The notes beneath the pieces are model-generated. The model worked only from the letters and a program-made list of their open reading frames with translations. It had not been told where the DNA came from and made no database searches. Below are positions 8,660-17,348 of a stretch of 64,000 nucleotides of DNA, piece after piece; position 1 is the stretch's first letter, and each line of letters begins with the position of its first letter. The stretch covers positions 744,001 to 808,000 of the forward strand of contig NZ_JAUSZL010000002.1 in assembly GCF_030817535.1 (NCBI RefSeq), read 5' to 3'. The position numbers were made by a program, and so were the translations under genes. Origin of the DNA: Streptomyces sp. V3I8 (lineage in GTDB: Bacteria; Actinomycetota; Actinomycetes; Streptomycetales; Streptomycetaceae).

Positions 8660-9556
8660 GTGCCGCTCCGCCCCAGACCCCGTACGACATCCCTGCTGCT
8701 GACGGCGGCGGCCGTGCTGGCCGCCGCGGGCTGGACCGCAGCGGGACGGCCGGCGGGGGCGGCTCCGGCACATCACGCACCGGAGCCGTCCACCGCGTCC
8801 ACCGTCTGCGCCCCCGCGGGCACCCTGCGGGGACCCGGAGGACAGCGGGCCGACATGAACCTGTGCGCGAGCGGCGGCGGCGCGGGGACGTCGCTGTCGG
8901 CCCCGGCGACCTGCCGGCGCACCGGCACCTCCGTCCGGTACGCCTGTCTGACCTCGGGCACCTGGACCCTGCGACGGGACGGCAGGACCGTCGCGACGGG
9001 GTCCCTGCCCGGCGGCCGGGAGACCCCGGGACCGGGAACCTACGACGTCAGCGGCACGGTGCACGTCCGGTCGTCGCCCGCCGGGGTGGACCTGCGGGGG
9101 AAGGTCCGCACCACCCTGACCCTCACCGACCCCAAGCCCGCCGCCACGCACCGCATCGAGGTCGACCGGCGCACCCTGCGGCCGCACACGTCGACCACGC
9201 TGACGTACACCGTCTCGCGCGACAGCGACGCGGGCGACGGGAGCGCCCGCTTCGGGCTCATCGGCGAGGAGGCCTCGGGGGTGGAGCTGACCACGTCCGA
9301 CGCCCGCTGCGTCAACCCGCTCACCGGCCGCCACCCGTCGACGGTCCGCAGCATGTACGCCCTGGACTGCGCGCTCACCGACCTCCAGCCGGGCCGGCCC
9401 TCCACGGTGGTCGTCCGCGCCCGGGTCGCCGGCGCCTGCACGAGCGTCGTCTCGAAGCTGGGGTACTGGATGCCACGCGGCCAGAGCCTCTACACCGGCG
9501 GCATGCTGGCCGGCCCGACGGTCACCTGCCGCACGTCGGACGCCCGCGCGCACTGA
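8660..9556 (+). CDS. secreted protein of unknown function
   Basis: Protein of 298 residues starting at GTG 8660 behind a GAGGAGG Shine-Dalgarno. A signal peptide (RPRTTSLLLTAAAVLAAAG, cleavage around AGA-AP) is followed by a beta-rich region with three Cys-containing segments (MNLCASG, PATCRRTG, RYACLT) and C-terminal Cys residues that could form disulfides. I do not recognise the family. Sequence such as GTWTLRRDGRTVATGSLPGG suggests immunoglobulin-like or beta-sandwich folds, but this is only a guess. Confidence 0.75.
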   Translation: MPLRPRPRTTSLLLTAAAVLAAAGWTAAGRPAGAAPAHHAPEPSTASTVCAPAGTLRGPGGQRADMNLCASGGGAGTSLSAPATCRRTGTSVRYACLTSGTWTLRRDGRTVATGSLPGGRETPGPGTYDVSGTVHVRSSPAGVDLRGKVRTTLTLTDPKPAATHRIEVDRRTLRPHTSTTLTYTVSRDSDAGDGSARFGLIGEEASGVELTTSDARCVNPLTGRHPSTVRSMYALDCALTDLQPGRPSTVVVRARVAGACTSVVSKLGYWMPRGQSLYTGGMLAGPTVTCRTSDARAH

Positions 9557-9570
9557 CCTGGCGGGGCGGG

Positions 9571-9594
9571 GCACGGGTCGGTGCACGGGTCGGT
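9571..9594 (+). repeat. 12-bp tandem duplication
   Basis: GCACGGGTCGGT occurs twice head to tail, 14 bases after the stop of the secreted protein. Confidence 0.7.
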
Positions 9595-9615
9595 GCGGTG
9601 CGGGGCGCACGGACG

Positions 9616-9645
9616 ACGGGCCGGCCCCCGGAGGGACCGGCCCGT
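9616..9645. terminator. hairpin between convergent genes
   Basis: ACGGGCCGG and CCGGCCCGT give a 9-bp perfect stem; inner CCC/GGG bases can extend it. It lies between the secreted protein gene (plus) and the small antitoxin-like gene (minus). Confidence 0.7.
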
Positions 9646-9655
9646 GCCTGCGGCG

Positions 9656-9850
9656 CTAGGAACGCGGCGGCCGGTCGTCCTGACCGGACCCGCCGAACTG
9701 GTCCCTGAGCTTGTCCTGGGCGGTGTCCACGTGCCCGCTGTACTTTCCCTGCGTCCTGTCGTCGACCATGTCGCCGGCCTTGTCGATGCCCTTGCCCGTC
9801 TGGTCCGGGTGGCCCTTCAGCATGCCTTTGATCTTGTCCATAACGGACAT
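9656..9850 (-). CDS. MT0933-like antitoxin-family small protein
   Basis: Protein of 64 residues, highly charged and predicted helical: a DKIKGMLKGHPDQ start and the repeated GKGIDKAGDMVDD / GKYSGHVDTAQDKLRD pattern. This matches the small actinobacterial antitoxin/CsbD-like family. The Shine-Dalgarno is strong (CAGGAGGA). No toxin gene is adjacent, so a stand-alone stress-protein role is as likely as antitoxin function. Confidence 0.8.
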   Translation of the reverse strand: MSVMDKIKGMLKGHPDQTGKGIDKAGDMVDDRTQGKYSGHVDTAQDKLRDQFGGSGQDDRPPRS

Positions 9851-9953
9851 GAGACATCCTCCTGATCAGTTGCCCCTGTGCATCCAGGGTCACCGCAGGC
9901 GGCGCATTCCGCATCCGGGAGGGACGCGGGACCCGGACGAGCCGCGGTCCGCG

Positions 9954-10664
9954 CTAGGAGGCTTCCGTACGGCACTCCGGGTGGCCCCAGCCGTCGGGGT
10001 TCTTCGCGATGGTCTCGCCGGCCGCGTACGAGCGGCCGCAACGGCACCGGCCGGGGAACTTGGCCTTGAGCGTGCGGGAGGCGGAGGCGGACGACCGCGC
10101 GGACGACGAGGACACCGGCGAGGCGGACCCGGAGGACGGCCGCTTCTTCGCGGGGGCCGCCTTCTTGGCCGCCGGGGACTTCGGCGGCTCCGGAGAGCCC
10201 TGCTCGCTGCCGGCCGGCTTCTGCACGACCGCGGCCTGGCTCGCCGCCCGGTCCGCGAAGTCGTTCAGGGGGTCGCCGTCGACCTGGTGCGCGGGCACGT
10301 ACCTGAACTCCACCGAGCGGCCGTCGAGCAGTTCGTCGATGCGTACGACGAGTTCCTGGTTGGCCACGGGCTTGCCCGCCGCCGTCTTCCAGCCCTTGCG
10401 CTTCCAGCCGGGGAGCCAGGTGGTGACCGCCTTCATCGCGTACTGGGAGTCCATCCGGATCTCCAGCGGTACGTCCGGGTCCACGGCCGTCAACAGCCGC
10501 TCCAGCGCCGTCAGTTCGGCGACATTGTTGGTCGCGGTGCCGAGCGGGCCCGCCTCCCACTCGGTGGGTGTTCCCGTTCCGTCACCGACGACCCAGGCCC
10601 AGCCGGCCGGGCCCGGGTTTCCTTTCGACGCCCCGTCACACGCGGCGATCACACGTTCAGCCAT
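9954..10664 (-). CDS. rnhA: ribonuclease HI with C-terminal Cys-rich extension
   Basis: Degrades the RNA strand of RNA:DNA hybrids. The RNase H fold (about 1-145) carries the four acidic residues: D10 in CDGASKGNPGP, E50 in NNVAEL, D72 in MDSQYA and D138 in FADRAA, plus H126. A long Ala/Ser/Lys/Pro linker (about 150-205) connects to a C-terminal segment CRCGRSYAAGETI...GHPEC, a possible zinc-binding knuckle. At 236 residues it is longer than minimal RNase HI (~155). The start at 10664 (MAERVIAACD) matches the family; an upstream extension does not. Confidence 0.9.
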   Translation of the reverse strand: MAERVIAACDGASKGNPGPAGWAWVVGDGTGTPTEWEAGPLGTATNNVAELTALERLLTAVDPDVPLEIRMDSQYAMKAVTTWLPGWKRKGWKTAAGKPVANQELVVRIDELLDGRSVEFRYVPAHQVDGDPLNDFADRAASQAAVVQKPAGSEQGSPEPPKSPAAKKAAPAKKRPSSGSASPVSSSSARSSASASRTLKAKFPGRCRCGRSYAAGETIAKNPDGWGHPECRTEAS

Positions 10665-10801
10665 GGGCAGATCATGCCAGGGGCGCCCTCCGGGAAGGGG
10701 CAGCGGGTGCCGCGCGGGCGCGGGTGCGGGTTCGCCGCGGCCGGTGGGCCGTGAGGGGTGGGCTATGTTGAACCACAGTGGGACGTGAAGGAGGCGTACC
10801 G

Positions 10802-11725
10802 GTGCCATCGCCGCAGCAGGCCCGCGCGCAGGCGTCTGCGATCAGTTCGGGGAAACCGGTCACGGAGGCGGAGGCCGCGCCCACGACCCGGCTGCGGGCC
10901 CTGTTCGACGGACCCCGGCTCTCCCCCGGGCAGCGGCGCATCGCGCAGTACCTCATCGAGCACATCACCGAGGCCGCCTTCCTGTCGATCACGGACCTCG
11001 CGGAGCGCGTCGGCGTCAGCCAGCCCTCGGTGACCCGCTTCGCGTCGGCGGTCGGCTTCAGCGGTTATCCCGCCCTGCGGGAACGCCTGCAGTCGATCGC
11101 GCTCAGCAAGCTCGCCAGCACGCCCGACACCGCCGAGGAGGCCCGGCCCAACGAGCTGCAGGCCGCCGTCGACGCGGAGATCGACAACCTGGAGAACCTG
11201 CGCCGGGACTTCGCCGACCCCGACCGGGTCATCGAGACCGGCCGCGCCCTGTCCCGCTCGGCCCCGCTGACCGTCCTCGGGCTGCGCATCTCCGGCTCGC
11301 TCGCCGAGTACTTCGCGTACGCGGCCCGGCGGATCCACCCCGACGTCCGGCTGGTGACCCGGGGCGGCAGCGTCGCCTACGACGCCCTGCTCCAGTCGCG
11401 CGAGGCCGGCGGGACCTGGGTCCTGGCCTTCACCATGCCCCGGCACGCGCACGAGACCCTGACGGCCGTGCGGGTCGCCCGGCGGGCCGGTCTGCGCGTC
11501 GCCCTGGTCACCGATCTGGGACTGGGCCCGCTGGCCGACGAGGCCGACGTCGTCTTCGCGACCGGCACCGGCTCACGGCTCGTCTTCGACTCCTACGCGG
11601 CGCCCGTGGTGCTGTCCTCGGCCCTGCTCCAGGCCATGACCGACGCCGATCCCGAGCGGACACAGGCCCGCCTGGAGGACTACGAACAGGTCGCGGACGA
11701 ACACGCCTTCTTCCTCAGGGACTGA
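10802..11725 (+). CDS. MurR/RpiR-family transcriptional regulator
   Basis: Protein of 307 residues with an N-terminal HTH of the RpiR type (about 35-105; SITDLAERVGVSQPSVTRF) and a C-terminal SIS sugar-phosphate-binding domain (about 130-270; LGLRISGSLAEYFAYAA and LVTDLGLGPLADEADVV). GTG 10802 is preceded by AAGGAGG at 10788-10794 with ideal spacing, which favours it over GTG 10778. Members usually repress sugar or amino-sugar catabolic genes, but no such operon is adjacent here. It is divergent from RNase HI. Confidence 0.88.
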   Translation: MPSPQQARAQASAISSGKPVTEAEAAPTTRLRALFDGPRLSPGQRRIAQYLIEHITEAAFLSITDLAERVGVSQPSVTRFASAVGFSGYPALRERLQSIALSKLASTPDTAEEARPNELQAAVDAEIDNLENLRRDFADPDRVIETGRALSRSAPLTVLGLRISGSLAEYFAYAARRIHPDVRLVTRGGSVAYDALLQSREAGGTWVLAFTMPRHAHETLTAVRVARRAGLRVALVTDLGLGPLADEADVVFATGTGSRLVFDSYAAPVVLSSALLQAMTDADPERTQARLEDYEQVADEHAFFLRD

Positions 11726-11740
11726 CGCCCGGGCCTTCTC

Positions 11741-11756
11741 CCCGCCGTGCGGCGGG
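11741..11756 (+). terminator. short hairpin after the RpiR-type regulator
   Basis: CCCGCC-GTGC-GGCGGG, 6-bp stem, 16 bases after the stop codon. It is weak but well placed. Confidence 0.4.
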
Positions 11757-11799
11757 CGCGCCCCGGTCCCTGCGGAGGACTCATCCCGCAAGGCGAAAT

Positions 11800-12049
11800 T
11801 CAGCCGTACCCGGACATGAATTTTTACATACCCTTGCTTACCAGACGGTATATATGAATACTTCTGGTCTGATCAGAACCCGGTGGGGCCCCTGGTCGGC
11901 CCGGGAAGGGCGCTCCCGCCTCGTACCGACCCGGGTGCACGGACGGGCACCGCTCGCGCGCCCGTGGCGGCCCCGGTCCATCCCCTGGCCGGGGCCGCCG
12001 AGCACGAACAGAACCGTCCCCCGAACCGGCCATCTCGGAAGCGATACCC
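11800..12049 (+). promoter_or_regulatory. AT-rich leader upstream of a hypothetical gene
   Basis: The 324-base gap before 12050 contains an unusually AT-rich patch at about 11818-11865 for this genome. ACCAGA (11840-11845) and TCTGGT (11863-11868) form an inverted repeat flanking TATATA. This is probably the promoter and a regulator site of the following gene, or a transcription start for another small RNA. No gene is seen. Confidence 0.35.
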
Positions 12050-12433
12050 ATGTCCCTGACGTACTCGCCCATCAGCACGGACTGGCCGTGTCAGGTCAAG
12101 ACGCCCGGCAGCCGCGACTGGGAACGATCGGCGGCCAAGTGGCTGCGCGAGCTGGTGCCCAGCCGTTACGCCGGCTACCCGCTGCTGATCCGGCAGCCCG
12201 TCCTGCTCGCCCGCCACGCGCAGATCCAGCTCCAGCAGGAGATCAGGGTCGTACGCACCGCGATGCACAGCGCCCGTGCCGAACTGCCCGCCCTGGGGAT
12301 GCCGGAGTCCGTCATCGAGCACACGATCAAGCTGTACGCGGCCGAGCTGACGCAGTTGAACCACATCGCCCGGGGCGTGCGCGTGATCACCCGGGCGCTC
12401 GTGGACAACCACCACACACGCCAGGGCCACTGA
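12050..12433 (+). CDS. conserved hypothetical protein, helical
   Basis: Protein of 127 residues with a basic, helix-rich body (IRQPVLLARHAQIQLQQEIR and SVIEHTIKLYAAELTQLNHI). It has no signal peptide or membrane segment. ATG 12050 follows GGAAGCG. I do not recognise the family. The coding-type GC pattern and the clean AT-rich leader upstream argue that it is real. Confidence 0.6.
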   Translation: MSLTYSPISTDWPCQVKTPGSRDWERSAAKWLRELVPSRYAGYPLLIRQPVLLARHAQIQLQQEIRVVRTAMHSARAELPALGMPESVIEHTIKLYAAELTQLNHIARGVRVITRALVDNHHTRQGH

Positions 12434-12538
12434 GCTTGTTCTTCACGGTGGGTCGGCTCTGTGCGGCCGGCTTCCCCCACGGGCGCCGCAGGTTGTGGGC
12501 GAAGCACTTCGAGATGCCGTTCGAGGCGTGAGAGCCGC

Positions 12539-12949
12539 TCAGTCGGGCAGCGCGACGGTGAGGTCCACCTCGACCAGCTGCCCTGTGAAGCCCAGCTGCG
12601 CAACCCCCAGGAGCGTGCTGGCGGACGTGAAGGCCGGTCCGAGGGCGGAAGCGGTGAGCCGGTGCCAGGCGAGGCCCAGGTCCTCCCTGTCATCGCTCCG
12701 CACGTAGATCACCGACCGCACCACGTGCTGCGGCCGAGCATCCACCGCCGAAAGGGCGGCAAGCGCGTTCGCGACAACCTGATCGACTTGCACTCCGAGG
12801 GAGCCCGGGCCGACGAGATCACCGCCCCGGTCGAGGGGGCACTGCCCCGCCAGGTAAGCCGTCCGGCCGGTCTCCACCACGGTGATGTGGTGGTAGCCCG
12901 GCGTCTCATGCAACTGGCCGGGGTTGATGCGGCTGATCCTCGCTGTCAT
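12539..12949 (-). CDS. RidA/YjgF family protein
   Basis: Protein of 136 residues of the trimeric Rid family, whose members deaminate reactive enamine/imine intermediates. Recognisable segments are PGYHHITVVETGRTAYLAGQ, VVANALAALSAV, the conserved Arg region VVRSVIYV and LVEVDLTVALPD at the C-terminus. The start at 12949 matches the family N-terminus; a long upstream in-frame extension is Arg/Gly-rich and without similarity. Confidence 0.85.
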   Translation of the reverse strand: MTARISRINPGQLHETPGYHHITVVETGRTAYLAGQCPLDRGGDLVGPGSLGVQVDQVVANALAALSAVDARPQHVVRSVIYVRSDDREDLGLAWHRLTASALGPAFTSASTLLGVAQLGFTGQLVEVDLTVALPD

Positions 12950-13353
12950 GCCGCGAGTCTGACCAATCCGCCCCCGACGCGCACCGGAATTTGCGCCACC
13001 GCACCACCGTCCGACGCGTCGCGGGCGGACGGGCACGGCGGGTGAACCGATCGGCCGAAGCGGATCACCGATACCCCATGGTCCGCCCCCCGTCCGCCAC
13101 CGCCGGGGCCCGAACCCCGGCCCCGCAGCGACCGGCACGAGAAGCCACTCGGACGGGGAAAACGCAACTTCGACATGGCCCGCAGAGGCAGCTACCTTCA
13201 CCTGGTCTTCGGCGATCGCCCGCGGTCGCACAGGAGTTGTTCCAGGCCCAGCCACCCGCGACGGGACGCGTCGGTCACGCCCCACGAACCTTCGCCCCTG
13301 CGCACAAGCCATCGAACAGGGTCCGCACCGGGCCTCCGACCAGGGAGAGACGC
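12950..13353 (+). other. divergent intergenic region, nothing further seen
   Basis: About 400 bases between ridA (minus) and the DUF3291 gene (plus). Both promoters must lie here, but no consensus hexamers, hairpin or gene could be supported by eye. Confidence 0.4.
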
Positions 13354-13911
13354 ATGCCCCGTCTTGCGCTGTACACATTCGGCGTCCTGAAGTCACCCCT
13401 CACCGATCCCGCACCTCTCACGCGCGAGTTCTACGACGTCGGTGAGGCCGTCTACCGGAAGATCAGCCGGCACCCCGGACACCTCGCGCATGCCGAAGCG
13501 GCGGACGGTGACCGGGGATCGCTCTTCGAGGCGGACTGGGGCGCATGGGGAGAGTTCGCCGTACCGGCCTGGTACGACAAGGGCCGTACCGTGGAAACCA
13601 CCGCCCTGGCCGCGACCCTCTCCCTCTGGACCGACCTGCGCTCCGCCTTCGACGCCGTCTACACCGGTCTGCACCGAGAGGCGCTGAACAGGCGTTACGA
13701 CTGGTTCGAGAGGACAGGACACCCGGGTCACGTGTTCTGGTGGGTCTCCGACGGCGTGATACCCACCTGGCAGGACGGGGTGTCCGGGCTGGAACACCTC
13801 CATGACCACGGCTCCGCGCCGCACGCCTTCACCTTCCACCACTCGTTCGCCCCGGACGGAACTCCGACCAGGGCCGAAGGCATCGGGCCGAAGAGCGACC
13901 AGGCTCACTGA
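13354..13911 (+). CDS. DUF3291 domain protein
   Basis: Protein of 185 residues with the DUF3291 features: RLALYTFGVLKSP start, central SLWTDLRSAFDAVYTGLH and WFERTGHPGHVFWWVSDG near the end. The fold is thought to be a ferredoxin-like dimeric alpha/beta barrel related to antibiotic monooxygenases; the biochemical role is unknown. ATG 13354 follows GGGAGAGACGC. Confidence 0.8.
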   Translation: MPRLALYTFGVLKSPLTDPAPLTREFYDVGEAVYRKISRHPGHLAHAEAADGDRGSLFEADWGAWGEFAVPAWYDKGRTVETTALAATLSLWTDLRSAFDAVYTGLHREALNRRYDWFERTGHPGHVFWWVSDGVIPTWQDGVSGLEHLHDHGSAPHAFTFHHSFAPDGTPTRAEGIGPKSDQAH

Positions 13912-14149
13912 CCACCCCAGGCGTGCCGCACGAGTCGCTCACGCTGTTCCGCGTGCTGCACCGCGACCCGGAACCGGCCTCCCGCATGTTCGCCCCGGGC
14001 GCCGGGCTCGGCCCCGAACGGCTTCAGGCAACGACCGCCTACGCTTCGGGAGGTCCGGTGGCCCAAAGGCTCTTCCGCGCTGTCTCGTCCCGGACTGCCG
14101 GCGCTTCACCGCATGAGTTCGTCCGCGGCACGGTAGCGGGGGCCAGGGA

Positions 14150-14340
14150 CATACGGGAGCCGTCACGCGGGGCCGTTTCCACCATGATCAGCCGCTCCCC
14201 GGCCCCGTGCCGTCATCCCGGGAACGGCTGCACGGCTCAGCACCGTGGGCGCCACGACATTCACCCGATCACCTTGGCCAGCAGTTCGGGCCCGTCGCCC
14301 CGCCCTGACCAGCTGATCAGCAGTTCCCGCACGCTGGGGG
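14150..14340 (-). pseudogene. decayed short-chain dehydrogenase fragment
   Basis: Read on the minus strand, three frames together spell the middle of a short-chain dehydrogenase: ELLISWSGRGDGPELLAK-VIG, then after a one-base loss VNVVAPTVLSRAAVPGM-TARGRG, then after another shift RLIMVETAP. This parallels the NNAG...VNVxAP...LLPGMxxRGxG...VNxxS run of the family. No N- or C-terminal part and no intact frame remain. The rest of the 737-base gap (13912-14648) holds no gene I can support. Confidence 0.5.
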
Positions 14341-14648
14341 AACCTCAAACCGCCGATTCGCGCCTGTGAACCAGCCTGTGACCTACCGGGCGACCTACCG
14401 GGCCATGGGCGTGTGCCACGTTTCGCTCGTGTTCCGGTCCCCTCCCCGCAGGGGCCGGCCGTGCACCACGGGTCGGCGTTCGGCGGCTCCGGGCGTCCGC
14501 AGCTCCACGCACGGCGCTCGACCGGGCGCCGGCCGCCCCGCCACCCGAACCGACCGGCGGCAGTCCGCGTTACTCCCTGACGTCGGCGGGTACCTCTGTG
14601 CGGATGTGAACGGGGAACGCCTTCGGCGTACGAGGAAACGAGGAACAC

Positions 14649-15629
14649 GTGCAGATCGGGTACAAGCTGGCCGCTGAGGCGTTCGGCCCGGCGGAACTGG
14701 TGCGGCAGGCGGTTCTCGCCGAGCAGGCGGGATTCGACTTCGTCGAGATCAGCGACCACTACCACCCCTGGCTCGACAATCAGGGGCATTCGCCGTTCGC
14801 CTGGACGGTACTGGGCAGCATCGCGGCCAAGACCTCACGGATCGGGCTGGCGACCGGCGTGACATGTCCGACCGTGCGCTACCACCCGGCGATCATCGCG
14901 CAGGCCGCCGCGACCCTCGCGCTCGTGTCGGAGGGCCGTTTCGTTCTCGGCGTCGGCTCGGGCGAGCGGCTCAACGAGCATGTGGTCGGCCGCGGCTTCC
15001 CGGACACGGTCCGCACACGGCACGAGATGCTCAAGGAGGCCCTGGAGATCATCCGGCTGCTGTGGAGCGGGGGGTACCGGTCCTACGAAGGCAAGCATCT
15101 GCGGCTGGAGGACGCCCGGGTGTTCGACCTCCCCGGCGAACTCCCCCTGATCGCGGTGGCCGCCAGCGGCAAGGCGTCCACGCGGATCGCCGCGGAACTC
15201 GGTGACGGCCTGTTCGCCACCGAGGACAAGCCGGAGATCGTCCAGCAGTACCGTGACGCCGGCGGTTCGGGTCCGCGCTACGCGGAGGTTCCGATGGCCT
15301 GGGCGAGCGACGAGCACACCGCGGCACAGGCCGCGCTGGAGACCTCGCGCTGGGCCCTGACCGGGTGGAAGGTCATGAGCGAGCTGCCCAATCCGGTCAA
15401 CTTCGACGCGGCGACCACGACCGTGCGCGAGGACGACATCCTGGAGAAGTTCGCCTGCGGCGCGGACCCCGCCCGGTACATCGAGGTGACGCGGTCGTTC
15501 GTCGACGCCGGCTTCGACAGGCTGGTCATGCAGAACGCCGGCCCCGACCCCGACGGCTTCATCGACTTCTACCAGCGCGAACTCGACGGACCCATTCGGC
15601 AGCTGAAGCCGAGCGGCGCACAGACCTGA
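14649..15629 (+). CDS. F420-dependent LLM-class oxidoreductase (G6PDH-like subfamily)
   Basis: Protein of 326 residues with a TIM-barrel luciferase-like fold. MQIGYKLAAEAF, FVEISDHYHPWLDNQGHSPF, GVTCPTVRYHPAIIAQAAAT and GRFVLGVGSGERLNEHV match the F420-dependent glucose-6-phosphate dehydrogenase-like subfamily (TIGR03557 type). These enzymes use the deazaflavin F420 as hydride carrier; the substrate of this subgroup is uncertain. GTG 14649 follows GAGGAA. Confidence 0.88.
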   Translation: MQIGYKLAAEAFGPAELVRQAVLAEQAGFDFVEISDHYHPWLDNQGHSPFAWTVLGSIAAKTSRIGLATGVTCPTVRYHPAIIAQAAATLALVSEGRFVLGVGSGERLNEHVVGRGFPDTVRTRHEMLKEALEIIRLLWSGGYRSYEGKHLRLEDARVFDLPGELPLIAVAASGKASTRIAAELGDGLFATEDKPEIVQQYRDAGGSGPRYAEVPMAWASDEHTAAQAALETSRWALTGWKVMSELPNPVNFDAATTTVREDDILEKFACGADPARYIEVTRSFVDAGFDRLVMQNAGPDPDGFIDFYQRELDGPIRQLKPSGAQT

Positions 15630-15699
15630 ACCACACGGTGAGCATGACGGCGCACCGCGGCCCGACCGGTGGGCGAAACCCCTGGCCCGTGGCCACGGC

Positions 15700-15731
15700 G
15701 GCGGCGCACCGGTCCCGCTCGGCGCGCCGCC
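15700..15731. terminator. GC-rich hairpin between convergent genes
   Basis: GGCGGCGC pairs with GCGCCGCC across a 16-base loop, between the oxidoreductase (plus) and the SRPBCC gene (minus). It merges into GCC-rich low-complexity sequence, so the fold is uncertain. Confidence 0.45.
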
Positions 15732-15772
15732 CGCCGCCCGCCGCCCACCGGTCGTGGGCCCTGGATCGTCGG

Positions 15773-16186
15773 TCAGCCGGCCACGTTGTCGACGCGCAAC
15801 CGCACCTGTTCCTGAAGCCGCTGGAGGCTGCCGTCGAGAGCGGCATGGACGGCCTGTTCACCCGGGTCGTGGCTGTCGTCGAAGAACGACAGGTGCACGG
15901 TCACCTCGCTGGCTCCGCTGCCGATCCCGGCGACCTGGAGCCAGCCGGTGTAGCCGCCCTGTTCACGGGTGCCCCATTCGAGCCGCATCTGTTCGGGCCG
16001 GGCCCGCAGCACGGCGGAGACGTCCTGGCCGGTGCGGTCCTCGTGCACGGTGACGGCGGGCTGGTCCCCGGCGTGCACGTGCAGGTCCTGAGGCATCCAG
16101 GTGTCCAGCTGGCCGACGTCGGCGGCCTGGTCGAAGACGTGCTCCGGCAGGGCGGGCATCGTGCGTGCACGTTCGTACTCGGTCAT
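15773..16186 (-). CDS. SRPBCC-family (polyketide cyclase-like) protein
   Basis: Protein of 137 residues with the START/Bet-v1-like pattern: TMPALPEHVFDQAADVGQLDTWMP at the N-terminus, beta-strands MRLEWGTREQGGYTGWLQV and VTVHLSFF, and a long C-terminal helix (AVHAALDGSLQRLQEQVRLR). It probably binds a hydrophobic ligand; the specific role is unknown. GAGGA precedes the ATG. Confidence 0.75.
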   Translation of the reverse strand: MTEYERARTMPALPEHVFDQAADVGQLDTWMPQDLHVHAGDQPAVTVHEDRTGQDVSAVLRARPEQMRLEWGTREQGGYTGWLQVAGIGSGASEVTVHLSFFDDSHDPGEQAVHAALDGSLQRLQEQVRLRVDNVAG

Positions 16187-16282
16187 CGCGCTACCGTTCC
16201 TCGGCTCGGGGGCATACGGGAAAACGCATGCCCGGCCTGCTCGCGCTGAAGCAGCAGCGTCGCAGTTCCACCCGTTCGCGGG

Positions 16283-17173
16283 GTGGCAAGGCAGCTACGA
16301 GCCAGGCCTCGGTCCTCCGCCGCCCTGCTCCTCCGGCTGGGGCAGGTGGCCGAGTCGGCCGCCTACGGGGAGGATCCGGCGCGGGACCGAACCGACTGGC
16401 AGTGGGAACCCCGGCACGGCGAGACGCGACGTGAGTACGCCCCGGACGAACTCGCCGCGCCGCACGCGTGCCGGGACGTACGCCTCACCCTGGACGACGC
16501 CGTCGAGCCATTCCTCACCTCTTCCGATGCCCATGTCCGCGAGGCCGCGCCCGGCGCCGCAGTGCCACTCCTCCGCGCTCCGGGGCTCGCCGACCGGGTG
16601 CCGCGGGCCGCCACGCTGCTGCGGACCCTGCTGGACGCGGCGGGGACCCGACGGGAGCGAGCGGCTGTTGCGCGGGCGCTCGGCGTGTGGAAGACGGACA
16701 CCTCCGACCTGCTCGCCGACTCCGACCCGGCCGTGCGGGCGTGCGCGGCGCTCGGTCCCACCCACGCCGATCGCTCACGCGCTCTCGCCGTCCTCCTCGA
16801 CGCGCTGCGGAACCCGCGAACGACGGACGGCTGGTTCCCCGAGCCGCTGCCCAGGCTCGACGGGTGGTTCCGGTTCACCGTGCTGCGTTCCGCGCTCGCC
16901 CTGGCCGAATCGTTCGAAGAGGTGGCACCGGTGGCCGTCGCCGTCGTGGCCGCCGGTGGGACGTCGTTCACCGACCATGAACGCGGGCCGATCCTGCTCA
17001 GAGCCTTCCCCGACGGCTACGACCCGGCCCACCCGCTCGTCTGCACCCAACGCGACCTGCTGCGGGCCTTCGTGGACACCGACGAGTCGACGGGCGGCAT
17101 CGCCGGGAACGCGTTGTGGTTCCGCGCGGCCGGGTTGCCCGAGGACCGGGACGGCATCACAGCGTTGTTGTGA
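16283..17173 (+). CDS. HEAT-repeat-like protein, probably N-terminally truncated
   Basis: Protein of 296 residues with repeated helical pairs (DAHVREAAPGAAVPLL, RERAAVARALGVW, DPAVRACAALG), typical of HEAT-like scaffolds. The family I have in mind is longer and begins with a further repeat block; here the frame begins abruptly at GTG 16283 with poor Shine-Dalgarno support and an Arg-rich first 15 residues. Either the start is misplaced or the gene lost its 5' end. Function unknown. Confidence 0.55.
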   Translation: MARQLRARPRSSAALLLRLGQVAESAAYGEDPARDRTDWQWEPRHGETRREYAPDELAAPHACRDVRLTLDDAVEPFLTSSDAHVREAAPGAAVPLLRAPGLADRVPRAATLLRTLLDAAGTRRERAAVARALGVWKTDTSDLLADSDPAVRACAALGPTHADRSRALAVLLDALRNPRTTDGWFPEPLPRLDGWFRFTVLRSALALAESFEEVAPVAVAVVAAGGTSFTDHERGPILLRAFPDGYDPAHPLVCTQRDLLRAFVDTDESTGGIAGNALWFRAAGLPEDRDGITALL

Positions 17174-17184
17174 CGTTGCCCGCC

Positions 17185-17222
17185 ACCGCACCATGTCCCA
17201 CCTACCGCACCATGTCCCACCT
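17185..17222 (+). repeat. perfect 19-bp tandem duplication
   Basis: ACCGCACCATGTCCCACCT occurs twice with no spacer, between the HEAT-like gene and the AAA ATPase gene. It could be slippage or a double operator. Confidence 0.8.
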
Positions 17223-17348
17223 GAGGTTGAACGTCGAAGGTGAACGGCTGCGCGACCGGCCGGAGTTCCGGCAACGGCGAGCCCGGGATACCGGCACCGG
17301 CCGCCCGGGAGGACGTGGGTCCTCCGGGTCCTGGGTGACACTGGTCGG

